Below are positions 9,712 through 20,177 of a stretch of 64,000 bases of DNA, in pieces (position 1 is the first letter of the stretch; every line of letters starts with the position of its first letter). Below the pieces are notes generated by a model. That model did no database searches, was not told the origin of the DNA, and saw nothing but the letters and a program-made list of their open reading frames with translations. The DNA lies in assembly GCF_900091575.1 (NCBI RefSeq), contig NZ_FMCR01000004.1:434001-498000 (forward strand). Direction: 5' to 3'. The translations under genes were made by a program, and so were the position numbers. Source of the DNA: Micromonospora saelicesensis. GTDB lineage: Bacteria > Actinomycetota > Actinomycetes > Mycobacteriales > Micromonosporaceae.

Positions 9712-10257
9712 TTGCTATTCGCTCATGACACCGAATGTTCGCTGATTGCCGCCGCGGCGCTGGTCAACACCGCGGGTCGGGACGGTGAGTTGCTGCCCGA
9801 CATCGCGGCGCTGGACGCGTTCTTCGTCCGTCACTCCTACAGCGGCCGGCACGAGCACACCGAGGCCGAGCTGCGCGCCGTACGGGAGCTGCGGCCCCAA
9901 CTGCGCCGCATCTGGTACGCCGAACCACCCGAGATCGTCGCGGTGGTCAACGGCCTGCTGCTGGAACACAAGGCGCTGCCCCAGCTCATCGAGCACGACG
10001 ACGAGCCGTACCACCTGCACGCCGTTCCCCGCGACGCGCCGCTGGCCACCCGGATCGCGGTCGAGGCCGCCATGGCGATGGCCGACCTGGTCCGTACCGG
10101 CGAGCTGAGCCGCCTGCGGATCTGCGAATACCCGGACTGCGACAACGTGGTCGTCGACCTGTCCCGCAACCGGTCCCGGCGGTTCTGCGAGGCCGGCTGC
10201 GGCAACCGCGCCGCGGTGACCGCCTACCGCGCCCGCCGGGCCGCCGGCCGCTCCTGA
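9712..10257 (+). CDS. CGNR zinc-finger (ABATE domain) protein, putative regulator
   Basis: About 181 residues. The N-terminal ABATE domain (FAHDTECSLIAAAALVNTAG...) is followed by a C-terminal CGNR zinc finger, ICEYPDCDNVVVD...RRFCEAGCGNRAAV, with four Cys ligands and the signature CGNR, then a basic tail suited to DNA binding. TTG 9712 is preceded by AGGAG at 5 bases and gives the family-like beginning LFAHDTE; GTG 9697 would add five residues. It diverges from the EamA transporter gene and may be its regulator. Its last ~34 bases overlap the end of the convergent GNAT gene. Confidence 0.83.
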   Translation: MLFAHDTECSLIAAAALVNTAGRDGELLPDIAALDAFFVRHSYSGRHEHTEAELRAVRELRPQLRRIWYAEPPEIVAVVNGLLLEHKALPQLIEHDDEPYHLHAVPRDAPLATRIAVEAAMAMADLVRTGELSRLRICEYPDCDNVVVDLSRNRSRRFCEAGCGNRAAVTAYRARRAAGRS

Positions 10258-10823
10258 GCGACGGTCGTCCACTCCTCGGCCCGCACCTCGTACTCCACCT
10301 CGCCCTGCTCGGTGCCCGGAATCGGGTCGTCCCACTGGAGGTGGAAGGTCCGCACGTAGCGCAGCCCGGCCTTCACCATCACCCGCCGGGAACGTTCGTT
10401 GACAGTCATCGTCTCGGCCCAGACCCGACGCACCCCGACGGTGTCGAAGGCGTACCGGACCAACGCCCGCGACCCCTCGGTGGCCAGCCCCCGCCCCCAC
10501 GTCGAGCGGCGCAGCCGATAGCCCAACTCGGCCTCGGTGCCGTCCGTCGACGGGTCCAACGCGAACCAACCCAGGAACTCGCCGGACTCCCGGTCGTGCG
10601 CCGCCCACCGACCCAGCCCGGGGTACCTGTCGTACTGGGCCAGCAGCCTCGGCAACTGCTCATCGCGCACAGTGGCCAGCGGGGTCGCGACGCCCCCGGT
10701 GAGAAAACGCATCACCTCGGGGTCGCTGTCCAACTCGACCAGCACGTCCACGTCGGCCATGGTCAGCCGCCGCAACCGCAGCCGCTCGGTCCCCGCCGGC
10801 ACCGCCGCGCCATCGTCACCCAT
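10224..10823 (-). CDS. GNAT-family N-acetyltransferase (RimJ-like)
   Basis: A 199-residue acetyl-CoA-dependent acetyltransferase of the Acetyltransf_3 type: TERLRLRRLTMADVDVLVEL at the N-terminus, LGWFALDP and ELGYRLRRSTWGRGLATEGS (acetyl-CoA pyrophosphate loop, R-x-x-W-G-x-G-L/x-A) in the middle, and VWAETMTVNERSRRVMVKAG near the end, as in RimJ/RimL-like proteins. The substrate could be a protein N-terminus, an amine or an antibiotic. ATG 10823 was preferred over an upstream ATG that lies outside the conserved region. Its 3' end overlaps that of the CGNR gene. Confidence 0.85.
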   Translation of the reverse strand: MGDDGAAVPAGTERLRLRRLTMADVDVLVELDSDPEVMRFLTGGVATPLATVRDEQLPRLLAQYDRYPGLGRWAAHDRESGEFLGWFALDPSTDGTEAELGYRLRRSTWGRGLATEGSRALVRYAFDTVGVRRVWAETMTVNERSRRVMVKAGLRYVRTFHLQWDDPIPGTEQGEVEYEVRAEEWTTVAQERPAARRAR

Positions 10824-11233
10824 GGCCCGGATCATCCGTCCTGTTCAGGACCCCGTCGAGCCGTTTATCCGGGCCGGGTCCCCCGGGATCTGCCGGCGCC
10901 GCACGGGACCGTCCGCTCCCCCGTGCCGGGCGGTCCCACCACCCGGACAGCCACAGCCGGACCGAGCCACGGCCAGAGCAAGCCACGCCCACCATCACAG
11001 CCGCGCTCAGCACCCGACCACGCCCACCACCCGACCGACCACTTCGGCCACCGAACCCCGCCGGCATCCCCGGCCGCCCACGCAAGATCGTGCTCGATCG
11101 TGGAAAGAGTGGGGTCCTGGCGTGCGGAAGCCACTACATCCAGGATCGAGCGCGATCTTGGGGCAGCCCGGCCCGGGGCGCGCGGGGGCGTGGTGATGCC
11201 ACAGACGATTCAGGTCGAAAGGAAGGCCGCCGC
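10824..11233. other. Gene-free stretch with one palindromic element
   Basis: About 410 bases of C-rich sequence without a convincing reading frame. The only structured part is the 78-bp inverted repeat at 11083-11160. It presumably holds the promoters of the GNAT gene and the small CxxC protein gene. Confidence 0.6.
11083..11160. repeat. 78-bp palindromic element, copy 1 of family B
   Basis: The 30-bp ends (11083-11112 and 11131-11160) form an imperfect inverted repeat, about 25 of 30 pairing, beginning CAAGATCGTGCTCGATC. A second element of the same length and sequence type is at 50376-50453. Both are intergenic. Confidence 0.8.
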
Positions 11234-11524
11234 ATGTCCCGGATCGCCCCGGACGGCCGCGCGACGACACCACGTCGACCGCACCTGCCGCCGCGCCCGC
11301 TCTGGCTCTGCCGGGTCTGCGCCGCGCCCTGGCCGTGCCCGGTCGCCCGACTCACCCTGCGCCAGGAGTACGCGCACGACCGCATCGGGTTGAGCATCTA
11401 CCTGTGCATGGCCCTGCACGAGGCCGCTGCCGACCTGTACCGACTCAACCCGCACGACGGCCCCGACCCCGCCGCGCTCTTCGCCCGCTTCCTCGGCTGG
11501 GCGAGACCACGGCACCTACCCTGA
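11234..11524 (+). CDS. Small actinobacterial CxxC protein, unknown function
   Basis: A 96-residue protein starting at ATG 11234 after an AAAGGAAGG site. It contains LWLCRVCAAPWPCPVAR, a compact three-Cys motif resembling a zinc-binding knuckle, then a helical segment (RLTLRQEYAHDRIGLSIYLCMALHEAA) and a conserved-looking end FARFLGW. Proteins of this layout occur in many actinomycetes and are sometimes loosely labelled flavin reductase; nothing in the sequence supports that activity. It is an isolated gene converging on fumC. A role in regulation is possible but unproven. Confidence 0.7.
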   Translation: MSRIAPDGRATTPRRPHLPPRPLWLCRVCAAPWPCPVARLTLRQEYAHDRIGLSIYLCMALHEAAADLYRLNPHDGPDPAALFARFLGWARPRHLP

Positions 11525-11543
11525 CCAGGGCAGGCGAGCCGGG

Positions 11544-12944
11544 TCAGGGGTGGGTCATCCGGAGCAGGTCCAACGTCTCGTCCAGCTGGGTCTCGGTGAG
11601 CTTGCCGGAGTCGACGTGACCCCGGGAGATGACCACCTCGCGGATCGAGGTCTGCTTGGCCAGCGCCTCCTTGGCGATCGACGCGGCCTCGTCGTACCCC
11701 AGGTAGCGGTTGAGTGGAGTGACGATCGACGGTGAGCCCTCGGCGTACGCCAGGCAGACCTCGGCGTCCGCGACCAGGCCGACCACAAGCCGGTCGGCGA
11801 AGAGCCGGCTCACAGCGGAGAGCAGCCGGATCGACTCCAGCAGGTTGCGGCCCATCACCGGGAGCATCACGTTCAGCTCGAAGTCGCCCTGTGAGCCGGC
11901 GAACCCGACGGTCGCGTCGTTGCCGATCACCTGGGCGCAGACCTGCCGCATCGCCTCGGCGACCACCGGGTTGACCTTGCCCGGCATGATCGACGAGCCG
12001 GGCTGGAGGTCCGGGATACGCAGCTCGCGCAGACCGGCGCGGGGGCCGGAGCCCATCCAGCGGATGTCGTTGGCGATCTTGTAAAGGCCGATCGCCACGG
12101 TCCGCAGCTGCCCGGAGGTCTCCACCAGCGCGTCCCGCGCGCCCTGCGCCTCGAAGTGGTTACGCGCCTCGCTCAGTGGCAACCCGGTCGACTCGCGCAG
12201 CCTGTCGATCACGGCGGCCGCGAAGCCGAGCGGGGTGTTGATCCCGGTGCCGACGGCGGTGCCACCCAACGGCAGCTCGGCCAGTCGCGGCAGCGCGCCC
12301 TCCAGCCGTTCGATCCCGTAGCGGACCTGGGCGGCGTACCCGCCGAACTCCTGGCCGAGGGTGACCGGGGTGGCGTCCATCAGGTGGGTACGCCCGGCCT
12401 TGACCACCGTCTCGAACTCGGCGGCCTTGGCCTCCAACGCCGACGCCAGGTGGGCAAGCGACGGCAGCAGGTCTTCGACGATGAACTGCGTGGCCGCCAG
12501 GTGGATCGAGGACGGGAAGACGTCGTTGCTCGACTGGGAGGCGTTGACGTGGTCGTTCGGGTGCACCGGCGAGCCCAGCTCCCGGCTGGCCAGGGTCGCG
12601 ATCACCTCGTTGGTGTTCATGTTCGACGAGGTGCCGGAGCCGGTCTGGAACACGTCCACCGGGAACTGGTCGTCGTAACCACCGTCGGCCACGTGCGCGG
12701 CGGCGGCAGCGATCGCGGCGGCCACGTTGGCGTCGATCACGCCCAGCTCGCCGTTGACCTCGGCCGCCGCGCCCTTGATCTGGGCGAGGGCCTTGATCTG
12801 GGCCGGTTCCAGGCCCCGGCCGGAAATCGGGAAATTCTGCACCGCGCGCTGGGTCTGCGCCCGCCACAGCGCCTCGGCGGGCACCTCCACCTCGCCCATC
12901 GAGTCGCGTTCGATGCGGTAACCGGTCGCCTCTGGAGTCGTCAC
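11544..12944 (-). CDS. fumC: Class II fumarate hydratase
   Basis: A 466-residue iron-independent fumarase, interconverting fumarate and malate in the TCA cycle. Family signatures are VFQTGSGTSSNMNTNEV, HPNDHVNASQSSNDVFPSS, the catalytic-base region GRTHLMDATPVTLGQEF, and the SS-loop GSSIMPGKVNPVVAEA. The expected length is 460-470. GTG 12944 has AGGA eight bases upstream; ATG 12953 would add three residues. A class I fumarase lies 3.3 kb away on the same strand, with an AfsR-like regulator between them. Confidence 0.93.
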   Translation of the reverse strand: MTTPEATGYRIERDSMGEVEVPAEALWRAQTQRAVQNFPISGRGLEPAQIKALAQIKGAAAEVNGELGVIDANVAAAIAAAAAHVADGGYDDQFPVDVFQTGSGTSSNMNTNEVIATLASRELGSPVHPNDHVNASQSSNDVFPSSIHLAATQFIVEDLLPSLAHLASALEAKAAEFETVVKAGRTHLMDATPVTLGQEFGGYAAQVRYGIERLEGALPRLAELPLGGTAVGTGINTPLGFAAAVIDRLRESTGLPLSEARNHFEAQGARDALVETSGQLRTVAIGLYKIANDIRWMGSGPRAGLRELRIPDLQPGSSIMPGKVNPVVAEAMRQVCAQVIGNDATVGFAGSQGDFELNVMLPVMGRNLLESIRLLSAVSRLFADRLVVGLVADAEVCLAYAEGSPSIVTPLNRYLGYDEAASIAKEALAKQTSIREVVISRGHVDSGKLTETQLDETLDLLRMTHP

Positions 12945-12988
12945 GCGTACCATCCTGCCGCGCCCGTGGCCGACTCGCAGATGATCCG

Positions 12989-15967
12989 TCAGCCCAACTC
13001 GGTGAGCAGCCGTTCCACCTCGTGCCGCTCCGGCGAATCGATCTGCCGGAACAGGGCCAGCGCCTGCTCCAGCGGCGCGCGGGCCGCCGTCGGATCCGTG
13101 TCCCGTACGCAGCGGGCGATGCCCTCCAACGCCCGGGCCTTCTCATTGCGGGCCCCGAGCCGGCTGGCGTCGTCGAGCACCCGGCGGTGCAGGTCGAGCG
13201 CGCTGGCAGCGTCCCCCTGCTCCAGCATCGCCCGGGCCAGCAGATTCCGGGTGGCGCACTGACCGACCCGGTCGCCGACGTCCGCCATCGCCACCAGCGC
13301 TTCCCGGTGCAGAGCGGCAGCATGATCCGGCTGCCCGGCCACGCGTTCCAGCACGCCGATCTCGTTGAGCAACTCCCCTTCGCCGAACCGATTGCCGGCC
13401 TTCCGCTTGAGGCGTAGAGCAAACCGCAGCAACCGACGCGCCGGCTCGCCGTCACCCAACCGGTGGCGGGTCATGCCCAGGTGCCCCAACGCGTTGCCGA
13501 TCTGTCGCAGGTCGCCGAGCTCGCGAGCCAGCGCCAGGTGCCGCCGACACGTGCGCAGCGCCTCGTCGTACCGTCCCCACAGCAGCAGGGCCATCGCAAG
13601 ATTGTTCAGGTTGTTGGCTAGTGGTACCTGCTCCTGCATCCGCCGGGCCAGCGCCGCGGCTGCCTCCAGGCACTCCCGACCCCGGCGATAGTCGCCATTG
13701 GCGACGTAAGAGTTGCCAAGGTTACCCAGGGTGTTACGCACCTCACTCTGCAACCCGAGCCGGCGGTAGACGTCGAGGGCCCTCTCCATCAGCCGGTTCG
13801 ACTCGGCGAACCGACCCAACCGGTAGTGGGCCGAGGCGAGGTAGTTGAGCATCATCGCCATCGCCGTCTCGTCGCCAAGTTCCTCGGCCACACGCAGCCC
13901 AACCATGTGCGTTTCGACCAACTCGTCGAGGTGACCGCCCTCGAACTGGGCATACCAGCAGGCCCTCGATAGCTGCCAGCAGTGCCTGGGGAAGCCCTCC
14001 GTCTCGGCCAGCCGGACCAGGGCGGTCAACGCGGCCAGGTTGTCGTCGAACCATCCTCGGCCCTGCCCGACGATGGGCAGGACCAGATCGGGACGCGCCG
14101 GCTCCGGCAGCAGCGCCAGGCTGTAGCTGGAGGAGAGTTCCCTCGTGCGGGCAATCGCCGTGGCGACATGCAGGTGATGGTCGAGCAGACCCTCGATGCC
14201 GTCCCGCCGTTCACCCGCCCACCCCGGCTCGGCGACGAGCGTCCGCGCGTACTCCCGCACCAGGTCGTGCAGCCGGTAGCGGCCCGGCTCCGTCTCCTCG
14301 ACCAGGTTCGCGTCGACCAGCTCGTCGAGCAGGTCCTGCGCCTTCGCAAGCGGCTGCCCGGTGAGAGCGGCGGCCACCGGGGTGTCGAACCGCACCCCGG
14401 GGTGCAGGCCCAACAACCGGAACGCGCGCTGCGCGACCGGGGACACCTGGGCGTACGACAGGGCGAAGGCACGGCCGACCGACCGCTCGCCCACCTCGAA
14501 CTCGGCCAACGGATCCGGTCGGCTGGTCAGCCGCTCGGCCAGGTCGGCGATTCGCCAGTGGGGTCGGTGTGCCAGCCGGGCACCGGCCAGCCGGATGGCC
14601 AGCGGCAGGTGTCCGCAGCGTCGGACGACCTCGGTGGCCGCCACCGGCTCCGCCGTCACCCGGGCCACGCCGACGACCCGCCCGAGCAACTCGACCGCCT
14701 CGTCGCTGTCGAGCACGGGCAGCGACGAGGGCCGTCCCTCATCCACCCCGACCAGCCGGCGGCGGCTGGTGATCAGGATCAGGCAGTGCGAGCCGTTGGG
14801 CAGCAGCGGCGTCACCTGGTCGGCGGTCGCCGCGTTGTCGAGCACCAGCAGGGCCCGCCGACCGGCAAGCTCGCTACGCCAGAGCGCCAACCGGTCGTCC
14901 TGGCTCGTAGGCACCCTCTCGGCGGGCACACCGAGCTGCCGCAGCAGCGTGGCGACCGCCGCGGCCGGCGTCAACGGAGTGCGCTCGCTGTGCCCGTGCA
15001 GGTCGATGTAGAGCTGGGCGTCTGGGTAGTCGCCTGCGAGAGCGGTGGCGAGATGCACCGCGAGGGTGGTCTTGCCGCTGCCCGCCATGCCGTCGATGAG
15101 CTGGATCCGGGCCCCCGCCTCCACCTCCTTGACCAGGCGGGCCATCGTCTGCTGCCGGCCAGTGAAGTCGCCGATCGCCCGCGGCAGCGAGCGGACCGGA
15201 GCGGTCGGCCGCGCCTCCCGACCGGCCAGGGCCAGGTCACCGGCGAGCACCCGCTGGTGCAGCTCCTGCAACTCGGCGCCCGGCTCGATGCCCAGCTCGT
15301 CGGCGTAGGTCCGCCGGCCCTCCCGGTAGACCGCGAGCGCGTCGGCCTGCCGCCCGACCGCGGACAGTGCCAGCATCAGTTGTCCGCGCAGCCGCTCCCG
15401 CACCGGGTGCTGGTCGAGGCTCTCGGCGAGTTCGCCGATCAGCTCGGCGGCCCGCCCGAGGCGCAGCTCGACGTCGACGCACTCCTCCAGCGCGGTGAGA
15501 CGCTGCTCGTCGAGTGCCTGTGCGCGGCGGCGGACGCTGCGGCTCGGGATTCCACCCAGCGCCGGACCGCGCCACAACGCCAGGGCGGCGCGGAATTCGG
15601 CACGCGCGTCGACCAGGCGGCCGGCCGTGACGGCGGCCCGCGCCGCGTCCACACCCCGGGTGAAGACCTCGGCGTCCAGGTCGGTCGGTGCGGTACGCAC
15701 CCCGTACCCGGCCGGGTCGGTGACGATGAGGTCCGGTGCCAGCTCGAGTTCGGTGAACCGGCGACGCAACCGCGACACGCAGGTCTGCAACTGCGCCCGG
15801 GCGGTGGCCGGCGGGCGGTCCTCCCACACCGCGTCGACCAGCTCGTCGACCGGCACGAGCCGGCCGGCCCGCAACAGGAGCATGGCGAGCACGATCCGGT
15901 CGCGCCCGGCGGTGACAGTGGACTCGCCACCGCCCACCCGCAGGGGCCCCAGGATCCCGAACCGCAT
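12989..15967 (-). CDS. AfsR/SARP-family regulator (winged helix-BTAD-NB-ARC-TPR)
   Basis: A 992-residue regulator. Residues 1-95 form an OmpR-type winged helix (MRFGILGPLRV..., LVDAVWEDRPPATARAQLQTCVSRLRR). Residues ~100-245 form the bacterial transcriptional activation domain (FTRGVDAARAAVTAGRLVDA..., VYREGRRTYADELGIEPGAELQELHQRVL). A NB-ARC ATPase follows, with Walker A GMAGSGKTTLAVHL, Walker B ALLVLDN and LILITSRRR. The C-terminal ~350 residues are TPR-like repeats. ATG 15967 follows GGGAGAG. Relatives such as AfsR control antibiotic production and phosphate or SAM responses; the targets here are unknown. It lies between the two fumarase genes. Confidence 0.92.
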   Translation of the reverse strand: MRFGILGPLRVGGGESTVTAGRDRIVLAMLLLRAGRLVPVDELVDAVWEDRPPATARAQLQTCVSRLRRRFTELELAPDLIVTDPAGYGVRTAPTDLDAEVFTRGVDAARAAVTAGRLVDARAEFRAALALWRGPALGGIPSRSVRRRAQALDEQRLTALEECVDVELRLGRAAELIGELAESLDQHPVRERLRGQLMLALSAVGRQADALAVYREGRRTYADELGIEPGAELQELHQRVLAGDLALAGREARPTAPVRSLPRAIGDFTGRQQTMARLVKEVEAGARIQLIDGMAGSGKTTLAVHLATALAGDYPDAQLYIDLHGHSERTPLTPAAAVATLLRQLGVPAERVPTSQDDRLALWRSELAGRRALLVLDNAATADQVTPLLPNGSHCLILITSRRRLVGVDEGRPSSLPVLDSDEAVELLGRVVGVARVTAEPVAATEVVRRCGHLPLAIRLAGARLAHRPHWRIADLAERLTSRPDPLAEFEVGERSVGRAFALSYAQVSPVAQRAFRLLGLHPGVRFDTPVAAALTGQPLAKAQDLLDELVDANLVEETEPGRYRLHDLVREYARTLVAEPGWAGERRDGIEGLLDHHLHVATAIARTRELSSSYSLALLPEPARPDLVLPIVGQGRGWFDDNLAALTALVRLAETEGFPRHCWQLSRACWYAQFEGGHLDELVETHMVGLRVAEELGDETAMAMMLNYLASAHYRLGRFAESNRLMERALDVYRRLGLQSEVRNTLGNLGNSYVANGDYRRGRECLEAAAALARRMQEQVPLANNLNNLAMALLLWGRYDEALRTCRRHLALARELGDLRQIGNALGHLGMTRHRLGDGEPARRLLRFALRLKRKAGNRFGEGELLNEIGVLERVAGQPDHAAALHREALVAMADVGDRVGQCATRNLLARAMLEQGDAASALDLHRRVLDDASRLGARNEKARALEGIARCVRDTDPTAARAPLEQALALFRQIDSPERHEVERLLTELG

Positions 15968-16179
15968 CTGCTCTCCCGCGTCAGTGGTGCAACTTCCAGC
16001 AGCGTAGTCCGGCGGTAACGGACCGCCTTGGTCAGGCGATAGCGATCTGAGAGCGGATCGACAGCGGTGCGCCGCACACTCATTCCGAGTTGTCGGTGAC
16101 GGCATCCGACGGGGGCGGTGCGCCCGTCCCACCCCAGGGGGCGGGCGTACCGATGTCGGCAGAGCACGGGCGACAGAGC

Positions 16180-16207
16180 GGGCGCCGGGCGAGTTCGCCC
16201 GGCGCCC
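16180..16207 (-). terminator. Hairpin downstream of class I fumarase
   Basis: A 12-bp perfect GC stem (16180-16191 with 16196-16207) and AGTT loop lie about 20 bases beyond the class I fumarase stop codon on the minus strand. Confidence 0.65.
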
Positions 16208-16225
16208 GTTTGCGTACCTGTCGGG

Positions 16226-17893
<1,668 letters not shown>

Positions 17894-18019
17894 GAGCGGC
17901 AAGCCTAGGGCAGACCGGTCGATCACTCCCACCCGCCGGGCGGGTCCTGGGACGCCGCTCTCATCCACCGGGCGTGCCGGGCCCGGCACGCCCGGTCGAT
18001 CATCGGGTGAACGGCCCGC

Positions 18020-19462
18020 TCAGCCGTCCTTGCCGCCGCCCGGGTCGGGGCAGAGTTCGCCCTTCGGCCCGCAGTCGCCGTTGTTCGGCCCGCCGGGGCC
18101 GGGGCCGCCCGGCCCGGGATTCCCACCGTCGCCGGGCGGTCGGGTGGGCGAGCCCCCGGACGCGCCGAAGCGGACGTACCCGATCTCCCGCCCCTCGCCG
18201 ATGATCATGCCCTGTGACCCGATGGCGAGGGCGTTCGCCGAGGTGCGCAGGACGGCCAACTCCCGGCCGGTGCGCGGGTCCAGTGCCGCCAGCCGGGACG
18301 GCTTCTCGTCGGCCACCACCGCCGCGTACGGGGTGAGCGCGGCCCCGGCCTTGCCGCTGGCCTGTCGCGTCCAGAGCACCTTCTCGGTGCCCAACTCGCG
18401 GGCGATGACCGAACGCTTGTCGGCGGCCCGGAACACCGCCGAACGGTCGTCCACCGCGATCAACTTGGTGCCCGGCTCACCGACCCAGAGCAGCCGCCCG
18501 TCGTACCCGTCGATCACCGCCTCGCGGCCGTCCGGGGCGACGCCGATCAGCACGTTCCGCGCACCCTGCGGGTCCTCGCGTTGCACGCAGCCGGCGGAGT
18601 CGGCGGTGCGCAGGTTGATGCCGGCCCGCTGCCAGGCCTCCTGCCCGGTCGCCGAGTCCCGGGCGGAGATGGCGAAGTAACAGGTGCCGTCCTGGGAGCG
18701 GGCGGCGATCCGCAGCAGCCGGCCGCCCACCACGGAGAGCCGCTCCTCCCGGCCGGGCTCGACGTTCTGCAGCACCCGGCCGGTGGCGGTGTCGACCACG
18801 TGGACCCGACCGTCGACCGGGAAGCCGAGCAGCGGTGGCGCGGCCTCCGCCCCGGCCACGCCGTCGTCGATCCGGGTGGCGGTGAGCCGGCGGGTGCCGC
18901 GCAGGCCCGGATTGTCGGCGAGCAGGCCGCTGTGCACCCCGGGCAGGAAGGCCGTCCAGAGCGGCGCGGTGCCACGCGGGTCCCAGGCGCTCAGGGTGCA
19001 GTCGGTGGCGTCCGTGCACCTGGCGTCGAGGAGCAGGTTGCGGTACGTCCAGACGGCCACCGCGTCATCGTCACGCCGCCGGGTCACCCCTGTTGTCGGG
19101 TCGAGCAGCTCGTACCCCTTGACCAGGAGCTTGCCCACTGCCACGACCGCGTCCCGGTCGCCGCCGGCGACCGCCGCCCAGTCCGCCTTGCGCTCCCAGA
19201 GCTGGGCGCCGGTGGCCAGGCTGCGAGCCTCGACCCGGGTGCGCTGCTCGACCACGACGGCGTCGCCGGCGATGGTCACGCTGCGCGGAGTGCCGCCGAC
19301 CCGTTGCTGCCAGACCACGTCGGGCTCGGAGATGGGTTCGCTGCGGTCCACCCAGTCCCACAGGCCGGGGAACGGGTTCCACACGCCGGTGGCGGCGAGC
19401 GCGACGACCACGGCGAGGCCGAGCAGCAGCCCACCGCGCACGCTCCCCTTCGCCACCCGCAC
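18020..19462 (-). CDS. Membrane-anchored PQQ-like beta-propeller protein
   Basis: A 480-residue protein with an N-terminal membrane anchor (VRGGLLLGLAVVVALAATGVW). An outer-face propeller of repeated blades follows (ARSLATGAQLWERKA, DPTTGVTRRR, DTATGRVLQNVEPG, DSATGQEAWQRAG, DPRTGRELAVLRT), typical of WD40/PQQ-like folds without catalytic PQQ. The C-terminus is a long Gly/Pro tail with two Cys (CGPKGELCPDPGGGKDG). A similar protein with the same topology is encoded at 29277-30533. The role is unknown; such proteins often act as surface scaffolds. Start GTG 19462 places the anchor at the N-terminus. Confidence 0.8.
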   Translation of the reverse strand: MRVAKGSVRGGLLLGLAVVVALAATGVWNPFPGLWDWVDRSEPISEPDVVWQQRVGGTPRSVTIAGDAVVVEQRTRVEARSLATGAQLWERKADWAAVAGGDRDAVVAVGKLLVKGYELLDPTTGVTRRRDDDAVAVWTYRNLLLDARCTDATDCTLSAWDPRGTAPLWTAFLPGVHSGLLADNPGLRGTRRLTATRIDDGVAGAEAAPPLLGFPVDGRVHVVDTATGRVLQNVEPGREERLSVVGGRLLRIAARSQDGTCYFAISARDSATGQEAWQRAGINLRTADSAGCVQREDPQGARNVLIGVAPDGREAVIDGYDGRLLWVGEPGTKLIAVDDRSAVFRAADKRSVIARELGTEKVLWTRQASGKAGAALTPYAAVVADEKPSRLAALDPRTGRELAVLRTSANALAIGSQGMIIGEGREIGYVRFGASGGSPTRPPGDGGNPGPGGPGPGGPNNGDCGPKGELCPDPGGGKDG

Positions 19463-19534
19463 ACCGTAGCCACGATCACGGATCTTCCGTACGCCCGCGC
19501 CGCCGTGTCGCCGCGCTTTCTGCGCTCGGAGGTG

Positions 19535-20038
19535 TTACAGCACCCTTCCCTCGGCCCGAACAGCACTGCGTACCAGCGGAAGCGTGCGGTAGGGGATCTG
19601 CTCGGCCAGCGCGATGATCGTCGAGGCGCGGGTGATGCCGGCGGACGAGACGATCTGGTCGATGACCCGTTGCAGGTCGGTGTTGGAACGGGCCACGATC
19701 CGGCAGAGCAGGTCGCTGGAGCCGGTGATGGTGTGCGCCTCCAGCACCTCGGGGATGGCGGCGAGGTGAGCGGTGACCGGGTCGTGGCCGTGCCGCTGAC
19801 TGATCTCCAGGGTGACGAAGCTGGTCACCCCGAACCCGATCGCGGCCGGCGCGATCTCGGGGCCGAAGCCCTCGATGACCCGCCGCTCGACGAGCTTGTC
19901 CAGCCTCGCCTGGACGGTGCCCCGGGCCACCCCGAGCCGCCGGGAGCACTCCAGCACCCCGATCCGCGGCTCCTCGGCGAGCAGTTCGATCAGGCGCACG
20001 TCGAGCGCGTCGAGCTGTACATTCTGCTCACCATTCAT
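19535..20038 (-). CDS. Lrp/AsnC-family transcriptional regulator
   Basis: A 167-residue regulator with an N-terminal HTH (LDALDVRLIELLAEEPRIG, VLECSRRLGVARGTVQARLD) and a C-terminal RAM/AsnC effector domain (EVLEAHTITGSSDLLCRIVA). ATG 20038 gives MNGEQNVQ. It diverges from hppD with a 139-base gap. Lrp-type regulators next to hppD in actinomycetes respond to tyrosine or related amino acids, so control of tyrosine degradation is the natural inference. Confidence 0.9.
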   Translation of the reverse strand: MNGEQNVQLDALDVRLIELLAEEPRIGVLECSRRLGVARGTVQARLDKLVERRVIEGFGPEIAPAAIGFGVTSFVTLEISQRHGHDPVTAHLAAIPEVLEAHTITGSSDLLCRIVARSNTDLQRVIDQIVSSAGITRASTIIALAEQIPYRTLPLVRSAVRAEGRVL

Positions 20039-20177
20039 GAGTGAAGACCATACCGAATGCGCAACCTGACCAGCATTTCTGCCAACAGTTGCCCACCCGG
20101 CGCCGGGGCAGCGATCCTCGCCACAAGAACCGACCACGGCGGCCCACAAGGCCGGCCGGTACGCGAGGGAGCCCACC

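Noticed and set aside
13982..16018. A 678-codon plus-strand frame opposite the AfsR-like regulator
   Set aside because: All domain motifs are on the minus strand; the plus frame is compositionally biased without motifs.
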